64,000 bases of DNA from positions 620,001-684,000 of the forward strand of contig OZ037876.1 in the NCBI GenBank assembly GCA_964035575.1, written 5' to 3'. This document shows positions 11,837-21,759 of the stretch, piece after piece; positions within the stretch are counted from its first letter, which is position 1, and the number at the start of each line of letters is the position of its first letter. A model generated the notes under the pieces. The model searched no databases, was not told the DNA's origin, and saw nothing but the letters and a program-made list of their open reading frames with translations. The translations under genes and the position numbers were made by a program. This DNA comes from Rhynchopus sp. YZ270_cl-10 (lineage: Eukaryota > Euglenozoa > Diplonemea > Diplonemida > Diplonemidae).

Positions 11837-11908
11837 TTTTTTTTTGATAAATTGTTGGAGTAGTGTCGTTGCCTCGGTTGTGTTGCCACAGTTGTGCAAT
11901 CTCCACTG
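11837..11908 (+). repeat. T-tract hairpin repeat, long form
   Basis: T10, then GATAAATTGTTGGAGTAGTG, then GCCTCGGTTGTGTTGCCACA and GCAATCTCCACTG. GGAG pairs with CTCC and TTGC with GCAA. Nearly identical copies are at 12316 and 13438, indicating recent spread. Read on the minus strand the unit ends in a poly(A) tract, like a very small retroposon. Confidence 0.75.
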
Positions 11909-11910
11909 TA

Positions 11911-11970
11911 ATTTTTTTTTCTTGAAAACTTGGTTGTATTAGTGTAGCCACCCTAGAGTGTGCTCCACTA
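11911..11970 (+). repeat. T-tract hairpin repeat, short form
   Basis: TTTTTTTTCTTGAAAACTTG, then GTTGTATTAGTGTAGCCACC and GAGTGTGCTCCACT. Immediately follows the long-form copy at 11837-11908, making a head-to-tail pair. A second near-identical short form is at 12929. Confidence 0.75.
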
Positions 11971-12315
11971 TACTAAACATTCTTTACGTCACCGCAGACG
12001 AGCGAGATAATTTTTTTTTTCAAAACTCCCAAAAGGTTTTCATAAACCGTCATAAACCACTCCCCTAAAAAAAATTGTATTCTTTGGAAAATTGACAACG
12101 TGTAGACATTGTGTATCACGCCGTCAAATTTTCACCGCATTCTTTATGAATTCTTTTGAGATAACACTTCTAAGGAGCTTCCCCCCTTTTATTCTTCACT
12201 TCTGTACAGTGAGGTGGGGCTTCAACAATAGATTGACATTTGCCCTGTTGCTCCAAGCATATGTAGACAATACACCAAGACAAAAAAGACACACATGAAA
12301 GCTTCTCTAGAAGCA

Positions 12316-12388
12316 TTTTTTTTTGAAAAAAAATGTTGGAGTAGTGTAGTTGCCTCGGTTGTGTTGCCACAGTTGTGCAATCTCCACT
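12316..12388 (+). repeat. T-tract hairpin repeat, long form
   Basis: T9 tract, GAAAAAAAATGTTGGAGTAG, then the same GCCTCGGTTGTGTTGCCACA core and CTCCACT end as 11837. Differs from it mainly in the A/T lead. Confidence 0.75.
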
Positions 12389-12688
12389 TTCTTTTTTACC
12401 ATCCTCTTGTGGTCAACGTTGTTATCGAATCATAACGCTCTCTGTGGTGTCTAGTTCTTTTTACTACCCTTGATCTGATCCTTTCGTCATTTTTTTTTAA
12501 AAAAAAAACTCTTTATTCCACAAAACCTATGCCACACAACAGCTATTTTCTCACAGTTTGTATCTAAATATGAATATATTCAATTTTATTGTTTCTTTTC
12601 TTTCGTTCTTTGAATTAGTGTAGGTTATCCTCCTCCCCCCCCTTCCCTCAGTGCAACCACAACTGTTAAAATGCAATTAGGAAAAACC

Positions 12689-12715
<27 letters not shown>
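12689..12715 (+). repeat. Poly(A) tract of about 27
   Basis: Uninterrupted adenine run between ordinary spacer sequences; no unit that could have donated a tail is recognisable directly upstream. Confidence 0.9.
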
Positions 12716-12719
<4 letters not shown>

Positions 12720-12928
12720 CACCAAATTCGAATATGAAACACAACAACAAACGGGAAAAACAGACATACCGAATAATGGGTGTTTTGTTACCAAACAAAT
12801 ACCTGTCAGCAGACAAAGGCTTGTGTGCACACAAATGACCACCCTTTTAAGGGCCCGGGATGCTGTGTTGTACACCTTTTATATATAAAAAAATAGTGTT
12901 TTTTGTACGACAGCTAGCTTCTGAACCC

Positions 12929-12990
12929 CTTTTTGATTTTTGAAAACTTGATTGTATTAGTGTAGCCACCCTAGAGTGTGCTCCACTAAT
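12929..12990 (+). repeat. T-tract hairpin repeat, short form
   Basis: TTTTTGATTTTTGAAAACTT, then GATTGTATTAGTGTAGCCAC and CTAGAGTGTGCTCCACT. Matches 11911-11970 almost base for base after the T tract. Confidence 0.75.
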
Positions 12991-13437
12991 ACAAGTTTTT
13001 TTTTTGTTCCTGCTTCTTTGTTGATAATATGTTGCCATACGAGGATGAAGTTAAGCCTCATCTCTATTCCAATCGTTATCGCGAAACAAAAAAAAAATAT
13101 GGATCAGTCCTCAAACAACCCTCGTCATTTGAAAAGCTTTTTGTTAAACAAATTCTCATAGGGAATGGGAAGAGGGGGGTTTTTTTAATGAATTTTTTGT
13201 TAATTTTGCTTTTGTACTCTTGTTTTTTTGTTTTTTTTTTTTTTTTGAAAACTTTTTTTTTTTACCATTCCTTTTTAGGGAACGGAGCATGCACGGTCCG
13301 TCGGCGGGCTTAATAGGAAGTTGCCTTTTCCTAAACATGCACACAACTGGCATCAAAGGGGAGGTGTCGTCACTCACCTGTATCATCATTGAAATACCAT
13401 TGCTTACCAATGGTACACTCCAATATTGTTGCCCCTG

Positions 13438-13525
13438 TTTTTTTTTTTTTTTTTTTTTTTTTGATAAATTGTTGGAGTAGTGTAGTTGCCTCGGTTGTGT
13501 TGCCACAGTTGTGCAATCTCCACTG
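13438..13525 (+). repeat. T-tract hairpin repeat, long form with T23 lead
   Basis: About 23 T residues, GATAAATTGTTGGAGTAGTG, the GCCTCGGTTGTGTTGCCACA core and CTCCACTG, immediately followed by another T run. Identical core to 11837 and 12316. Confidence 0.75.
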
Positions 13526-13627
13526 TCTTTTTTTTTTTTTTTTTTTTGGGTGTAGCCCAGGCTCTCCGCTAGGATTTCCGATTTTGAAAATATTCTGTTG
13601 ATGGTCCACGTTGGTGGGGTACATGCT

Positions 13628-13652
13628 TGCGCCGCAGGCGCACGGTACGCAA
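13628..13652 (-). repeat. GC-rich dispersed module
   Basis: Reverse complement reads GTTGCGTACCGTGCGCCTGC then GGCGC. The same module is at 14580-14604 and 16481-16501, and a variant with GCTTCGC in place of the GC hairpin is at 14679-14698 and 53449-53466. GCGCC and GGCGC can pair. Confidence 0.6.
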
Positions 13653-13803
13653 CTTTTTTTTTTACCAACGCCCGATTTTGACTTTTTTGGGACGTTTGAG
13701 GACTCACCTCTCCATATCTTCTTCTCCTGAGCTTTTTTGACAGGTAGAACGGGTCTGAACCACTTAGCAGAACTTTTTTTTTTTTTCTTTTTTTCCCCAT
13801 TTT

Positions 13804-13835
13804 CAAAAAGTTCTGTTGACAATCAACAGAACTTT
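13804..13835. repeat. Perfect 13-base palindromic hairpin
   Basis: AAAGTTCTGTTGA, a CAA loop, then TCAACAGAACTTT. The half-motif ATTCTGTTGATGG is repeated at about 13591. Confidence 0.8.
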
Positions 13836-13861
13836 AGTACCTAGCGGAGTGCCTGGTGTAG

Positions 13862-15114
13862 CCAGGGAAATAGCTTGGTTTTCCTCCAAAATCAGGAATT
13901 ATGCGAAAACGAAATTTTTTTTCCGCCCGGTCGAAAGCGGTCGTTGCGCTTCGCGCAAGCCTCCCTGAGTGGAGAGGCGAAAGGTCAATTCGCGATAACC
14001 AAAAACGGAATGTAATCCCTTATTACGGAGCTTGGTCTTGCACCTTACGTTCCACTAACCGTATGGAAAAAAATAAATGGCGCCGCAGGCGAAAAAAAAA
14101 TAGGGTACGGTGTAAAAATGCTGGTTTACAACCACACAGTCACTCAACAAACCCTTTTTTGCGGAGCAAAAAAGGAAAATGGCGCCGCAGGCAAAAAAAA
14201 ATTAAGGGGTACGGCACATCTGCAAGCGCAGCGAGCGAAACTTTTAAGATTTCATCATTCCAGTCATTTGGGAGATCTGGGGGTCGGGCGAGGGGCCCCC
14301 AAAAGTGCCCAAAAATCCCAGGGTTCTATACAGGTCCGGTCACTCGGTCGGTCTGACCGAGTCAGACGTTGACTCGGTCAGCCGTTATTTTTTTTTTTTT
14401 TTATAAATCTCAGATTTTTTTCCCAAATCTTGGGGTGGAAATTTTGGTACCTCACACGAGCCTCTGAGAGTGACCAGAAATGGCCTCATGAACAAAGTGA
14501 CCCGTCACAGCCAAAACGCGACTCAATTGGTCAAACGCCGAAGGAAAAGGAAGCATGCAGCATGGCGAAATAATAAAAGTAGCGTACCGTGCGCCTGCGG
14601 CGCAAGATTGCAACTCACCCTTCCCATGATATACTTTTGCAGTAAAAATGTTCAATTTTAAGCGCAATTTTTAGAAATGTTGCGTACCGTGGCTTCGCTT
14701 TGGGTGCCGTGACCGCCCTTTCTTTGTTATAAATGTACTGAGGCTACAGACAATTCGTGTACCACTTGTGCCTGGTGCACGAATTGCTTCAATGAAGTGC
14801 CGAACTCCGCAGTTGGATAACCGAGGAATTCTCACATTCCGCCGGAGGCCCCCAACTTGAGCTGGGTTGGGGACCCGGGCTCGACCGAGTTTCAGCGAAA
14901 AACCCCAAAACCTATATAATTCCCTGTGGAGGGGGGAAAAATTTTTTTTGGGCTGACCGAGTCAAACCGATTCTGACCGAGCCAGCCCCTCGTGGGCGGA
15001 ATGCTGTATAGAACCCTGAAATCCCCTCTTTTTTTTTTTTTTTTTTTTTTTTTTCCCCAAAAATCCAGAATTATGCGATGTCGCATAATTCGGTATATGG
15101 AGCTATTTCCCTGG
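13862..15114. mobile_element. Nested inverted-repeat (foldback) element, about 1.25 kb
   Basis: Three separate motif pairs are nested in mirror order: CCAGGGAAATAGCT at 13862-13875 with its complement at 15101-15114; CAGGGTTCTATACAG at 14319-14333 with 15004-15018; GACTCGGTCAGCC at 14371-14383 with 14951-14963. Both outer arms also carry GAATTATGCGA. The left arm is about 400 bases longer than the right, so something has been inserted or lost. Inside are two copies of a GGCGCCGCAGGC unit about 100 bases apart (14080 and 14180). No coding capacity and no clear target duplication are seen. Could be a non-autonomous DNA transposon or a chance inverted pair of dispersed repeats. Confidence 0.5.
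15068..15091. repeat. Perfect palindrome GAATTATGCGA / TCGCATAATTC
   Basis: Two 11-base arms around a TG centre, inside the right arm of the 13862-15114 inverted repeat. A single arm is present at 13895-13905. Confidence 0.8.
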
Positions 15115-15212
15115 GTGTAGCGAAAGGGGAATAGGCACAATGCTGCCAATTACGAAGAAATTAGTTTCAAAAACTTTCAAATCAAAGCAGAAAACGAAAA
15201 ATAGAAAAGATA

Positions 15213-15247
15213 AAGATGAACCGAAGACTCTCATACTAGGTCACCTT
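15213..15247 (+). repeat. Short hairpin repeat, CTAAGCC-type variant
   Basis: AAGATGAACCGAAGACTCTC then TACTAGGTCACCTT. The outer AAGATGA/TCACCTT arm is kept, while the inner stem is degraded. Confidence 0.5.
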
Positions 15248-15985
15248 GGGGGGAAATAAAAGAGAAAAATAAAAGAGAAATAAAACGAACCTCATATTGC
15301 GCAAACGCATCTCAAGGGGGACGAGGGGAAATGAAGGGAAAAAAAAAAACAAAACAAAACGTGTTTATTTAAAACCGAACCGTACGATCTTCAGCTGTTT
15401 ATCTCAGTTGTCATTTTTTTTTTTCTTCTATTTTTCCCCTTTTTAAAATGAAAACTCGGTTGCCTAAGATGCAGACATCTTTTTTCTCACCACCCTATTT
15501 TTTCAATGGATTTTTTTTTTTTTTTTTTTTGCCCCATTCCCCAACGTTGGACTTCACAGAAAGAGAGAGGGAAAAATAAACGTACGAAAACACCCCACCC
15601 AAGCACATTATTTATCGCGGGAAAAAAAATTTAAAGAAAATTCGTTGTTTTGTTTTTGTGTTTTTTGTTTGGTTGCTTTTTTTTTTTTTTTGTTGAAAAT
15701 TTTGAACAACAGCTTTGTTCCACACGGAATGCCTAAACGCCTCCATCATCTTTCTGGTGGACCCGCCCTTACCGGTCACACCATATTTCCTTTAAATTGG
15801 AAATCTTTTGGCTCACACACCCCCCGCCAATATAAACCGAAGTTACTGCGGGGTTCAGGATTTACCCCAACACGTATGCAATGGTTATGCACATGGCACC
15901 ATGCTTTAGCGGATAGCTTTCTACTACACACTCTGAAACCTTCTAACGTTGCAAAGAAAAAGGGGAATAAACGAAAAAAGAAATA
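15248..15985. other. Spacer, low complexity
   Basis: A/T runs (T20 near 15510) and an open frame at 15645-15986 on the plus strand whose first third is poly-Phe. It has no domain and ends in a lysine run encoded by an A tract, so I do not call it a gene. Confidence 0.5.
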
Positions 15986-17175
15986 AGGGTAGCACAATTA
16001 AAAATATTGTTTAGTGTCCTGCGCGCGAACAGATTTTTGGAAATCCAAAAAAAAAAAATAATTGGGACACAACTACAAAAAAAATAATTTTTATGGTTGG
16101 TAGGTTGAAGTCAGGACGGACGAAGTCTCGGAGGGCCCTAAGGGGGAAGGTAGGTAGGGCACTTCTGTCTGGGAAAAAGTGACCAGAAAAAAAAAAAAAT
16201 GTTGGGGTCCCGTGCTCCCAAATGTGCGAAATAAGCAAGAAATAAGCATTTTTGCGCACACGTGTATAAAAAAAAAATCCGCCTCCGGCGGGGTTCGTTT
16301 TCGAGGATTTTCAGAGATCTCACGTTATGAAGATTTCCTTAAGAAACCATTGAATCTCATATTTCAGAATAATAGTACCTTAGAGTGTTTTTGGACACAC
16401 ATGTGACCCCACCGTGGAGAGCAATCGGCTCGTGCAATCAAAAGAAAGTGGAGAAAAGGTACAAGAATAAAAAAAGTTGGGTACCGTGCGCCTGCGGCGC
16501 TGCCTGTTCCCTACCAGTTTCTACAGGCAAACACTTGCCCCCTTTACCTTACACTGACGGGTTTTGACCAAAACCAAGAACTTGTCCATTTCGGCAAATT
16601 GACCCCACCACAGAACGGACGGATTCCGAAAATGCAAATGCCGGTGTTTTCGCGCATTTTCATGTTTCAAGACGTCAGGATCAGGGAGAGAAAATCTGGT
16701 TGTGGGATTTACCTTGGCCCTCTTTACCCTACATGGATTTTGACCAAAACCAAGAATTTGGCCATTTCGGCAAAGTGACCCCACCACAGTGCGGACGGAT
16801 TCCGGAAATCCCAATCGCGGTATGTTTTCGGGCTGAAAACCCACTGTTTTTTCAGGGGAAAAAATTGCTTCCAAATCTCGGAATTTTCCGAATTTTCCTG
16901 AAAATGACCCTTGTTTACGAGTATGGGTTCATATTTTGCGAAAATTTAAGTCACTAAAATTTTGTCCATTTTTCCGTATTCACCCCACCACAAGCCGGGA
17001 TTGGCTCAGAAATGCAACAAAACGCCCCAGAGATAGGAAATAGCCTGAAAAGAGGGCAAAATAGGTGAGGGAAAAATTATTTTTTTTTGACTAGTTATTT
17101 TTTTTTTTGCGTGCGTGCGAACAGATTTTTGGGGAGCGGTGGGACACTAAACAAGGTTTTTAATTGTGCTACCCT
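15986..17175. mobile_element. Non-autonomous DNA transposon-like element, 1,190 bp, with TIRs and 5-bp target duplication
   Basis: Left end 15986 begins AGGGTAGCACAATTAAAAA and continues to TTGTTTAGTGTCC. The complement of the right end (17175) reads the same over about 34 bases with two mismatches. AAATA lies immediately outside both ends (15981-15985 and 17176-17180), a perfect 5-base target duplication. Inside each TIR, GCGAACAGATTTTTGG occurs in the same orientation near both ends (about 16026 and 17116). The interior holds a degenerate tandem repeat (see 16562-16990) and one GC-rich module at 16481. No transposase frame is present, so it is probably mobilised in trans. The superfamily is unresolved. 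Confidence 0.8.
16562..16990 (+). repeat. Degenerate tandem repeat, period about 175, inside the TIR element
   Basis: TTTTGACCAAAACCAAGAA, CCATTTCGGCAAA, TGACCCCACCACAG and CGGACGGATTCCG recur in order at about 16562 and 16737. A weaker third copy sits near 16963. Related sequence (CGACCCCACCA, GGACAGATTCCGGAAAT) is inside the unrelated-ended foldback at 27877-28788. Confidence 0.7.
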
Positions 17176-17196
17176 AAATAAAGAAAGAAAACTTCA

Positions 17197-17228
17197 AAGA
17201 TGAATATGCCTCTCGTGCACACACATCT
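17197..17228 (+). repeat. Short hairpin repeat, GTGCACACATCT type
   Basis: AAGATGAATATGCCTCTCGTGCACACACATCT, with AGATG pairing to CATCT. It lies 17 bases beyond the target duplication of the TIR element. Confidence 0.7.
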
Positions 17229-17324
17229 AAAGGGAGAAGAACGAGGGGGACATGAAGACCCAAGTATGCTTTTACAAGTTGATAAGATAACCCTTATGCA
17301 AGCCTCTGCTGTATCACCTTAAAA

Positions 17325-17372
17325 GTGAAGTTGATAGTGCAAACGCCTCTGGGACGCAGAGCACTGACACTC
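17325..17372 (+). repeat. Short hairpin repeat, AGTGCAAACGCC type
   Basis: GTGAAGTTGATAGTGCAAAC then GCCTCTGGGACGCAGAGCAC and TGACACTC. AGTGC pairs with GCACT. Identical to 49003-49050 except for two extra bases in the right arm. Confidence 0.75.
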
Positions 17373-17451
17373 CGCGGGTTAAAAAACTTTGAAAGATAAA
17401 CGTCTCTCATGTAGACCAGATTTTCAGTTGTAAGGCACAGCAGCAACCTGT

Positions 17452-17484
17452 AAGATGAATGTGTCTCTCGTGCACACACATCTT
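17452..17484 (+). repeat. Short hairpin repeat, GTGCACACATCT type, best copy
   Basis: AAGATGAATGTG, loop TCTCTCGTGC, then ACACACATCTT. AAGATG pairs perfectly with CATCTT and TGTGT with ACACA can extend the stem. Confidence 0.75.
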
Positions 17485-17583
17485 CGTCACTGTCGTTGTC
17501 GTGCGCGAAAAGAAAACATTTTGGTCCACACGAAGGTAATATGCCAAGCCTCATGCCCGGTCACCTTCAATAGAAAAAGAGTA

Positions 17584-17817
17584 TTTGTTGAAATTTTCCA
17601 ACTTTTTGTTGCACTTTTTTTTTCAAAATGAGTAGCTTTTCTTATTTGCACCTTTTGGCGGGCGTTTGTTTGGCAACACATGAAATTCCGTATGCAAAAA
17701 AGTGCTTCAAAGTTGGAAAATTTCAACAAAGCTATGTTTTCACCTCGGAAAAGTCGTTTTCTCTTGCTCCGTGATGAGTGTGCACTCAGAAAACACTCAT
17801 CAAGAAAACGACTTTTC
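17584..17817. repeat. Two adjacent foldbacks
   Basis: First: TTTGTTGAAATTTTCCAACTTT at 17584-17605 with its perfect complement at 17709-17730. Second: GAAAAGTCGTTTTCT at 17748-17762 with its complement at 17803-17817, and inside it TGATGAGTGT/ACACTCATCA (17772-17802). The second extends weakly outward through GCTAT-CACC/GGT-ATAGC to about 17840. No coding capacity. Confidence 0.75.
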
Positions 17818-17990
17818 TGGTCGGTAAAAAAATAGCTAATTTTTTTTTTGTCTGTAAATTGTTGCGCATAATATAGGTCAACCCTGGTTTTAGCCTTTTT
17901 TTTCACGTTGGAAAAACAAAAAAAAAACAAAACGAAAGGTTTGTAAGATGATTCCAAGCCTCGCTCAGTCACAAAAAAGAGAAGTTGAAA

Positions 17991-18029
17991 AGTGCAAACG
18001 CCTCACTGTACATCGGCGGACGTAGGCAC
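17991..18029 (+). repeat. Short hairpin repeat, AGTGCAAACGCC type
   Basis: AGTGCAAACGCCTCACTG, then TACATCGGCGGACGTAGGCAC. GTGC pairs with GCAC and CGCC with GGCG. A CTAAGCC-type remnant (17943-17971) lies directly upstream, making a pair. Confidence 0.65.
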
Positions 18030-18905
18030 AAAAAAAACCCCCTCCCTTTTAGCTTACCATAAAATAATGCAGTTTTCTTTGAGTTTTTTTGCGATTTGGG
18101 GATTGTGGGGTTTAGAACAAAAAGAAATGGCGTATTACACAATCTGGGTAAAATCACAGGCGGAGGGGAAAATTCACGCTCTTGGGTGGGTGGGGTTTTA
18201 ACAGACCACGTTTGCTCAGGGGTGTGTGGGAGAGATGGTGGTGGGGGAAACGAACAAAACTTTTGAAAAAAGGACGCAGATTTTTAAATTAAAGGCAAAA
18301 CCTGGGTGGAATCGCCACATTAAAATCTGAACACCCTTTTCCTGTCGTTTTTTTTATTAGAGTGGTACGCACACAAAACCCCTTTTCACGTGCTGTGTAG
18401 CAGTGAAGGGGGGCGTTGTTATTATTTTGTTGTAATCTGAAAACGGTCAGGCACCACGCCAGTGGTCTGCCCGCATTTAAAAAAAGAAGAAAAAGAACAG
18501 AATCGCTCAAGTGTTGGGCAATTTTTATTGTGTGTGTGTGTGTGTCTCCCCCCGATCCCCCTTTCCGCTCACCTTTTTTTTTGGGTTTTGGTACAAAAAA
18601 AATAAGAGAAATTTTAATGAATGTGTCTCTCGTGCATCCTCATATATTTGTTTCATATACTAACTATTCTACTGAATAGAAGGTGCATCCTCATATAAAA
18701 AAAGTAATGAAATTTGGTAAAATGATGCGAGCCGACTCTCCTGCTTAGTCGCCTCCCAAGAAAACAGAAGTACTACCTAGACGAAAAATCTTTATCTTTG
18801 TATCTTTGGCATGCGTCTGTAAGGACAGCCTTGGCTGATACTTTCTGTATGAGCATACGATCGCCTTCATGGCACGTAGTTGCCTGAGTACAAAAAAAGA
18901 AAACA
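18030..18905. other. Spacer downstream of the Gly/Lys-tailed gene
   Basis: Contains a GT microsatellite at 18529-18545, a GTGCACACATCT-type hairpin remnant at about 18616-18650 and a CTAAGCC-type remnant at about 18722-18757. No gene is recognised. Confidence 0.5.
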
Positions 18906-20490
18906 TCACCAACCGCGTTCGTTGTCATATTCCTTCCTTCTCTTTGGCACACCGTTCACCAGGTTGTTCACATTTTGATGCACCTGGCCTTGGGTTCCTA
19001 CCATACCCTTCCCTCTATGCTCCCCTCCTCCATTTCCTCCGCGTTTCCCTTTTGCTCCGTTTTGGCCGCCACGTTTTCCGAAAGGGCGCTGTCCTTTTCC
19101 ACCGGTTCCCCCTCCACTGCTACCTTTTCCTTGGCCAAGGGGGCGCCCTGAGACGGGACGCATATGGGAATGTCCTCTGTTGTTGCATTGCAGATCCCCG
19201 GTGACGATGGGGAAGTCGTTTTCGTACGGCGGGTAGTCCACGGTGCTGTTCTGCATATCCTTCTGGTCGGTCTGTTCCCATGCCTGCCTCTGCTCTTCGT
19301 AACCCCCTCCGTACAAGGGAGTGCCTTCTGCTGTGAAAGGCAGGGTGGTCTGTTGCTGCACCCTAAAGCGCGGCCATGCGTTCTCATCCACCCCACGCCA
19401 CGGAGGGAGACTGTCGGAGCTGACCCCAAAGGGAAGGCCTGCCGGGCTGACCTCCTTGCGCTGCTGTGTTACCCCGGACATAACAGTCCCCATCACGGTC
19501 CCGTCGTCCTCCTTCGAGAATTTGTCATATTCAAATGACCCGTAGTTGTACTGCTGTGGATAGTACTCCTGCAAATGAAACTCTTCCGGCGCTGCTTTTG
19601 GGCGGAACTCTGGAAGAGATGCGTTGAGATGGGTGAAAGGGATTGGATCGGTCATGGCAGGCATGGGGTTGACGTTGGCACGGTCGCTCCATGTGTCTGA
19701 GGATGATTCAGGGTCTGCGAGGAGCTCGCGGAGGCCTTGGAGGTCTCCGGTGAGTGCGTGGAGGAGCTCGTCGTCGTGGATTTCATTGTCGTTGTGTGTG
19801 TCCTTTGTGTCGAGGAGGGAGAGGCAGGCTGGCATCGGTGTGGTGTGTGCTGCAGGTGTGGCGAATGGTGGCGAGCGTAGGCTCAACGGAGGCTGCGGCG
19901 AGCTGAACGAAGACGTCGCAGAAGCGGACGACGAAGGCGGGTGTGCACCACGACCCAGCTTCTCCGGCACATCATCCAATACACTCGTCACTGCAGCGTT
20001 CAACCGCCACTCCCACACCTCCTCGCTTTCCTCGCTGTGCGTCAGGTTCTGTTGTAAAAGGGGTAGAGGGGAGGGAGGGAGAGGTGTTTTGCATACAGCG
20101 CTCGGCGGGTATCCGGTAACGTCGGTTGCGTTGCTGGAGGGTGAGCGCTGTGGGTTGGGTTTGATGTGTGCTTTGAAAAGTTGACCATATAGTCTTGCAT
20201 ACCTCGCTCTCTGAGCTGCCACGGGCGGAGGAGCGGAGGTTGTCCAATGCGAGGCTTACCTGCGGGTCTGCAAGGTTGTTGTGGAACACATGGTGTGTCT
20301 TCGCCTGCAGCAGCGCGTCGACATCAACGCCACTACCATCACCATGCTTCCCACCAACAGGCAGGTTCGTCCATGTGTTGATCGCAGGCGGGAACACCAT
20401 TTCCTCCTCTATCGTCCTCCCCGCCGCGAACGGGTCGCGCACCTGAACCGGCTCACACTCATCAAAACAAGACACCGCGAAGACAGGCAT
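18906..20490 (-). CDS. Hypothetical protein with disordered body and Gly/Lys/Arg-rich C terminus
   Basis: ATG at 20490 lies 16 bases after CATAACACAG, a possible leader acceptor. Three exons: 20490-20203, 20147-20097 and 20048-18906. The introns start GTATGC and end in CAG (55 and 48 bases). The 48-base intron is a multiple of three without a stop, so retention would also give an open frame; it is read as an intron because of its donor, pyrimidine tract and acceptor. The spliced product is about 490 residues. I recognise no domain. The N terminus (MPVFAVSCFDECEPV) is followed by polar, proline/serine-rich sequence and an acidic middle (DTKDTHNDNEIHDDELLH). The last 90 residues are rich in GGG, GKG, KRGG and RG steps, like the tails of RNA-binding proteins. 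An RNA-associated role is a guess from the tail only. Confidence 0.75.
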
Positions 20491-20524
20491 TTATTGTGTA
20501 ACACTGTGTTATGGTGTGGTATGT

Positions 20525-20547
20525 GGAGAGAGAGAGAGAGAGAGAGC
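20525..20547 (+). repeat. GA microsatellite in the leader region of the 20490 gene
   Basis: About eleven GA units. On the gene's sense strand this is a (CT)n tract upstream of the ACACAG acceptor-like site, so it may serve as a polypyrimidine tract. Confidence 0.8.
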
Positions 20548-20990
20548 TAGGGAGGAGAGGGAAAGAGTATTATTTTGGGTTGCCTTGCCCAGCAGTGTCG
20601 TAGAGTACTGTCAGGAGGAAATGAAGGAATGAAGAAAAAAAAAGTAGAATAGTTCTTTTTTTCTCAGTGAACCATGCGCGGTTTCAAAAAAAAAAAAAAA
20701 ATCGTTGTTTTTTTTTTTTGTTTTGCTTATTTTTTTAAAAAATAAAGGATACATTATCCCTCCCCAGTTTCTTATTTTCGGTTCTGTTTAGGAATGGGGG
20801 GGTTTAAACCGGGGGGTTTGTTAGTTTTTTTTATTTTTCCCTATTTTTTTAAAAAAAAAGTATCGGAATATTCCACAACCCGCAAGCTTCCCCTTCACGG
20901 CGCAAAGCCCTATTTTTGTTCCAACCTCTGTTTGTTTTTATTTTATGCTCCACTTCTCGATTGTGGCAGAGAAGCAAAACAAAACGTTGG

Positions 20991-21027
20991 TAAGATGATC
21001 ACATGACTCAGTCTTGGTCACATCTTA
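20991..21027 (+). repeat. Short hairpin repeat with perfect 7-base outer stem
   Basis: TAAGATG at the left pairs with CATCTTA at the right; inside, ATGACTCAGTCTTGGTCA keeps a TGA/TCA contact. It is a variant in which the usual GCCTC loop is replaced. Confidence 0.65.
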
Positions 21028-21759
21028 CCTGAAAAAAAAACTTTTTCTTTTCTGCACTGTCACAGGGGATTTTTTTTTTCTTCCTTTATATTCTGAAAAT
21101 GTACTTCAAATGCCGCACCGTTCACAGTCTGGTATGACTTGAAGCAGTATCAAGTGGAGTCAAATGTTACCCCCCCCATCCCCAATCATATGTTTAAGCG
21201 AGCACAGAAGACGCGATACCCTGCTTCTGTTGGGTGTCTAGACTAACAATCGAGCTTTCAAATAAAAAACAAAATAAAAATGGGTTCATGGAAAAAATAA
21301 CAGTACTGCAATGTGGTTTCCCTAGGCTTCATAAAATTGGACACCCAAAAAAGTTGCAATACTTTTAAATAGTTGACCAGACAAAAAATATTTTTGATTG
21401 GATCAAGAAAAAGACAGCTATTGATAGAGGATCCTCAGCCTCATGATTTTCGCCACTTCGAGAAGAAAAAAAAGAAGGAAAAAACGGCACAAAACTCACA
21501 GAGTATGAGTACATGCGCCCTTCCCTCATATGTCGCCAGCCTTGGAAGCTAGAAGAGGGAAGTCTCTAAAAGTGAAAAGCGTGACAGATGTGTATATCCA
21601 ATCGTTGTACCAGCATTTTTTTTTTTTTGAAAAAAAAAGGGGGGAGGTGGAAAAAAACCCCTCCCCCTCCGCGGAAGGTGGAGAATACACAGGCCTCGCT
21701 ATCAGTAACATTGTGTGGCGTAGAAAAACGTAAACAAGAGAGAAAAACAAAAACTTGAC

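Larger units (their letters stand above)
8865..13437. other. Spacer without recognisable genes, rich in T/A tracts and hairpin repeats
   Basis: No frame here shows a domain, convincing codon use or splice structure; open frames are short and mostly low complexity. The stretch holds homopolymer T or A runs of 8 to 27 bases and at least nine short hairpin repeats, the best of which are listed separately. The 3'-splice-like CAG nearest the start of the C14-like gene is at about 8935 (CCTAATCAG), a possible leader acceptor. Confidence 0.6.

Noticed and set aside
15645-15986. Plus-strand open frame of 113 codons in the gene-free region
   Set aside because: Its start is a poly-T-encoded Phe run and its end a poly-A-encoded Lys run, and it stops exactly at the border of the TIR element. 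No domain.
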